Of a stretch of 10,013 bases of DNA, positions 8,174 through 10,013 are shown in pieces. The translations under genes and the position numbers were made by a program. The DNA lies in contig JALHLL010000120.1 in assembly GCA_022844575.1 (NCBI GenBank), forward strand, positions 1-10,013, read 5' to 3'. Below the pieces are notes generated by a model, which saw nothing but the letters and a program-made list of their open reading frames with translations, searched no databases and was not told the origin of the DNA. This DNA comes from a bacterium. GTDB taxonomy: Bacteria > Bacteroidota > Ignavibacteria > Kapaibacteriales > UBA961. Every line of letters starts with the position of its first letter. The stretch's first letter is position 1.

Positions 8174-8518
8174 CTATTTATCTTTTGATGCAACTATAAC
8201 AATGCCTTTTTGCATAATCGTTTGCTCGCCATTATGCCTGTAAGCAATAATCGGCTTGAGCACTTCTATAATATAAAGATTTTCTACGTTTGAGCCAGTA
8301 ACACTTGCTTCACAATCTGTCCTTGTAAACTCATAAGGCTCGCCTATTGGATTTAGAAGAAAAAGGCCACCACCGCCGACTTCATCGAAGCAGTTCTCGA
8401 ATATCCTTTTTACTCTCGACAACTGCCGATCAATATTAACAGTATTCTCTTTTTTTCTCTCAATATCAAAAAAAGTATTTAATAACTCGAGATGGTATTT
8501 ATGCACAATATTATTCAT
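8174..8518 (-). CDS. Mini GrpE-like nucleotide exchange factor
   Basis: A 114-residue protein. From about residue 44 it matches the GrpE beta domain: EVGGGGLFLLNPIGEPYEF corresponds to GrpE's 'NPIGEPFD' region, then TRTDCEASV, IIEVLKPII, and a closing QKGIVIVAS like GrpE's 'RPAMVVVA'. In GrpE this domain contacts the Hsp70 ATPase domain and opens it to release ADP. GrpE proteins are usually about 180-200 residues; the long paired N-terminal helices and most of the four-helix bundle are missing, leaving only about 43 residues of probable helix (charged, with RKKEN and RQLSRVKRIF). It lies 5 bases after the unknown membrane-linked gene and 9 bases before the Hsp70 gene, which supports it being that Hsp70's exchange factor. 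ATG 8516-8518 has no clear Shine-Dalgarno, so expression may rely on coupling to the upstream stop. The GrpE assignment is by motif recognition only. Confidence 0.72.
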   Translation of the reverse strand: MNNIVHKYHLELLNTFFDIERKKENTVNIDRQLSRVKRIFENCFDEVGGGGLFLLNPIGEPYEFTRTDCEASVTGSNVENLYIIEVLKPIIAYRHNGEQTIMQKGIVIVASKDK

Positions 8519-8523
8519 ACTGA

Positions 8524-10013
8524 TTATGATTGTATATAACTAAGAACAATTTGTCTAAAAAATAATGAAGTCGAAACGCCAGTTAAACGAACAGTGAGAG
8601 TTGCCCTCTTTTGGTCTGAAATAATAGCCTCCTTAGGTGAATTAAATTCAATACTAGGAGTAAAAGATTTTTTATGAGTTTTTTTTACATAAACAAAAAC
8701 CGGATAGAATTGGTTAAACGTCAATAAGGTAGAAAAGCCACCCACAGTACCTTTTTCGGTCGTGATACAATTATCAATCCAATTTAACCCCGACATTACA
8801 TTTACTCCATAATATCCTTCGCTCAGAGAACATAAACTGGAATCCATTTTTCTGATATATACGTTCTTTACCGGCATCATCTTATCAGCTGAATAGAACA
8901 CTACAACTTGGTCAAACCCTGTCATGTTTTTCAGTTTAATAATATCTGATTTTACCTTATTTTTTACTTTAATGTTGTGTCTTGTAAATATTGAATCATA
9001 AGGTGAATCGCCGGTTTTAGGCCTTTGAAAAGACTCTTGAGGTACCTTTTTTACATTTACTCTTTCATTATCTAATACCAAAAGTCTGTTCAATATAAAC
9101 TGATTCTCATACCAAGATTGACTTCCCGAATTTTGGATTTTTATGAAATGTGTCTGTAATGGATTATCATCTTTCCCTTTATTCGATACAATTGCCCGTT
9201 CTCTTTCATTACCTGGTAACCATGCGTGTGGCAAACCCATGAATTCAATATCATCATACATACTTAATGCATATTTATGCAAAAACGAATCATGTTTTTG
9301 CGGACTTATTTCTTCAAGTTTTTGTGATACCTTTGAAGTCTCATTACATGCAACATTTCTTAAGAGACCTGTAATTACCCAAAAGGCAATCCAAAAAATG
9401 ACATTATACTTATTACTTTCCTTTTGCTTAACGGTTTTCAAAGCAAGTAGATATGCCTTTTTATTTTGTCTATTTAGTTTTGATAGTTCAGAATTAGAAG
9501 GAGTAAACTTTTCCGCCAATTCCGCACATATCAATGCCGACGCAGTCTTTTGTAGACGATTATGATAATCAACTGAAATGTCGATGAGTAAAGTTACAAT
9601 ACTATCCGAAAAGTCAAATCCAAATCTATCCAAAAGCGATATCAAATCCTTATCTATCTCTTCTAATATGGCTTCAACTTTCCTAATATTCTCAGTATCT
9701 ATATTTTCCGATTCTGATTGAGCAATTACCTCTTGGATTTTCTCTAAAGACTCTACTTGCTCCCATGTTATACTACTTAAGGGTTGTATAACATTCCATA
9801 AATCATGTTGAAGTACTTCATCATTAATACTGTCATATAACCAATTGATTAGCAGAACAATATCTTCATACTCACCATCATAATACACTTTTTGTACAGT
9901 TACTCTTGCCTGTACAAGAATTACGTGATAAAAAAACGATATAATTTCCTTCGGATTAGCAGTCAACAAGTAAGGATCAACTGTTACAAGTTTATCTGTA
10001 TTACCTGTGGTCA
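8524..10013 (-). CDS. Unknown protein with one membrane segment, chaperone-operon partner (5' end outside window)
   Basis: I do not recognise the family. The frame has no credible start inside the window: the TTG at 9967-9969 gives a 481-residue product, but codons above it stay open to position 10013 (ending ...DKLVTVDPYLLTANP), so the gene very likely continues beyond the edge. Numbering from that TTG: residues 1-185 look helical and acidic (about 85-115 rich in Glu, Asp, Ile and Leu); about 188-206 is a hydrophobic segment (VIFWIAFWVITGLL) that could cross a membrane; about 240-481 is mixed, with beta-like stretches near the end (VVVFYSADKMMPVKNVYIRK, YPVFVYVKK, ATLTVRL). Its stop is 5 bases before the GrpE-like gene, so it is first of the three visible genes in the operon. 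No J domain HPD, Walker or nuclease motif is visible. It could anchor the Hsp70 pair to the membrane or present substrates (inference only). Confidence 0.75.
   Translation of the reverse strand, partial: TTGNTDKLVTVDPYLLTANPKEIISFFYHVILVQARVTVQKVYYDGEYEDIVLLINWLYDSINDEVLQHDLWNVIQPLSSITWEQVESLEKIQEVIAQSESENIDTENIRKVEAILEEIDKDLISLLDRFGFDFSDSIVTLLIDISVDYHNRLQKTASALICAELAEKFTPSNSELSKLNRQNKKAYLLALKTVKQKESNKYNVIFWIAFWVITGLLRNVACNETSKVSQKLEEISPQKHDSFLHKYALSMYDDIEFMGLPHAWLPGNERERAIVSNKGKDDNPLQTHFIKIQNSGSQSWYENQFILNRLLVLDNERVNVKKVPQESFQRPKTGDSPYDSIFTRHNIKVKNKVKSDIIKLKNMTGFDQVVVFYSADKMMPVKNVYIRKMDSSLCSLSEGYYGVNVMSGLNWIDNCITTEKGTVGGFSTLLTFNQFYPVFVYVKKTHKKSFTPSIEFNSPKEAIISDQKRATLTVRLTGVSTSLFFRQIVLSYIQS

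Noticed and set aside
9143..9565. A 140-codon plus-strand open frame opposite the unknown membrane-linked gene
   Set aside because: Antisense to a longer frame in a tight operon, Cys/Ser/Leu-rich and without motifs; treated as a shadow.
3826..10013. Assignment to a named defence system (for example DISARM, Zorya, BREX or Druantia)
   Set aside because: No methylase, nuclease, PglX/PglZ, MotAB-like or other signature partner is present; only an SF2 helicase is shared, which is not specific.

Overview
The window is about 10 kb of AT-rich bacterial DNA. Sampled 60-base stretches run from about 27% to 45% GC. Genes are tightly packed, Shine-Dalgarno sites are weak or absent, and two genes encode lipoproteins: one with PKD-like and SUMF1-like domains, the other a multihaem cytochrome. 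This combination fits the Bacteroidota/Chlorobiota (FCB) side of the tree. That placement is an inference from style, not from any marker gene. No rRNA, tRNA, CRISPR array, insertion sequence or integrase is visible.

Left part, plus strand (68-2532): a two-gene lipoprotein unit joined by a one-base TAATG overlap. The first protein has a lipobox, a PKD-like beta domain and a SUMF1/FGE-fold domain that lacks the catalytic cysteines. The second is a lipoprotein with five CXXCH haem sites and a C-terminal beta-rich domain. Both are probably exported, membrane-anchored proteins acting together in envelope electron transfer or surface assembly.

Middle part, minus strand (2540-5598): lysA (diaminopimelate decarboxylase), convergent with the cytochrome gene with only 7 bases between them. 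Upstream of it is a 590-residue superfamily 2 DEAH-type helicase/translocase. lysA is housekeeping; the helicase resembles those of phage, mobile-element and defence loci, but no known system could be assigned.

Right part, minus strand (5681 to the window edge): a compact three-gene unit transcribed leftward with gaps of 5 and 9 bases. In transcription order it encodes a protein of unknown family with one membrane segment, whose frame stays open through the window edge; a 114-residue mini-GrpE that is essentially only the GrpE beta domain; and an 827-residue non-canonical Hsp70. The Hsp70 has an intact ATPase core, an insertion of about 120 residues before the substrate-binding domain, no DnaK-type linker and no DnaK tail. 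I read this as a dedicated accessory chaperone machine: ATPase plus reduced exchange factor plus a membrane-linked partner. It is the most interesting part of the window. It seems more AT-rich than the helicase and lysA, which hints at separate acquisition. Whether the helicase, 82 bases downstream, belongs to the same system is open.
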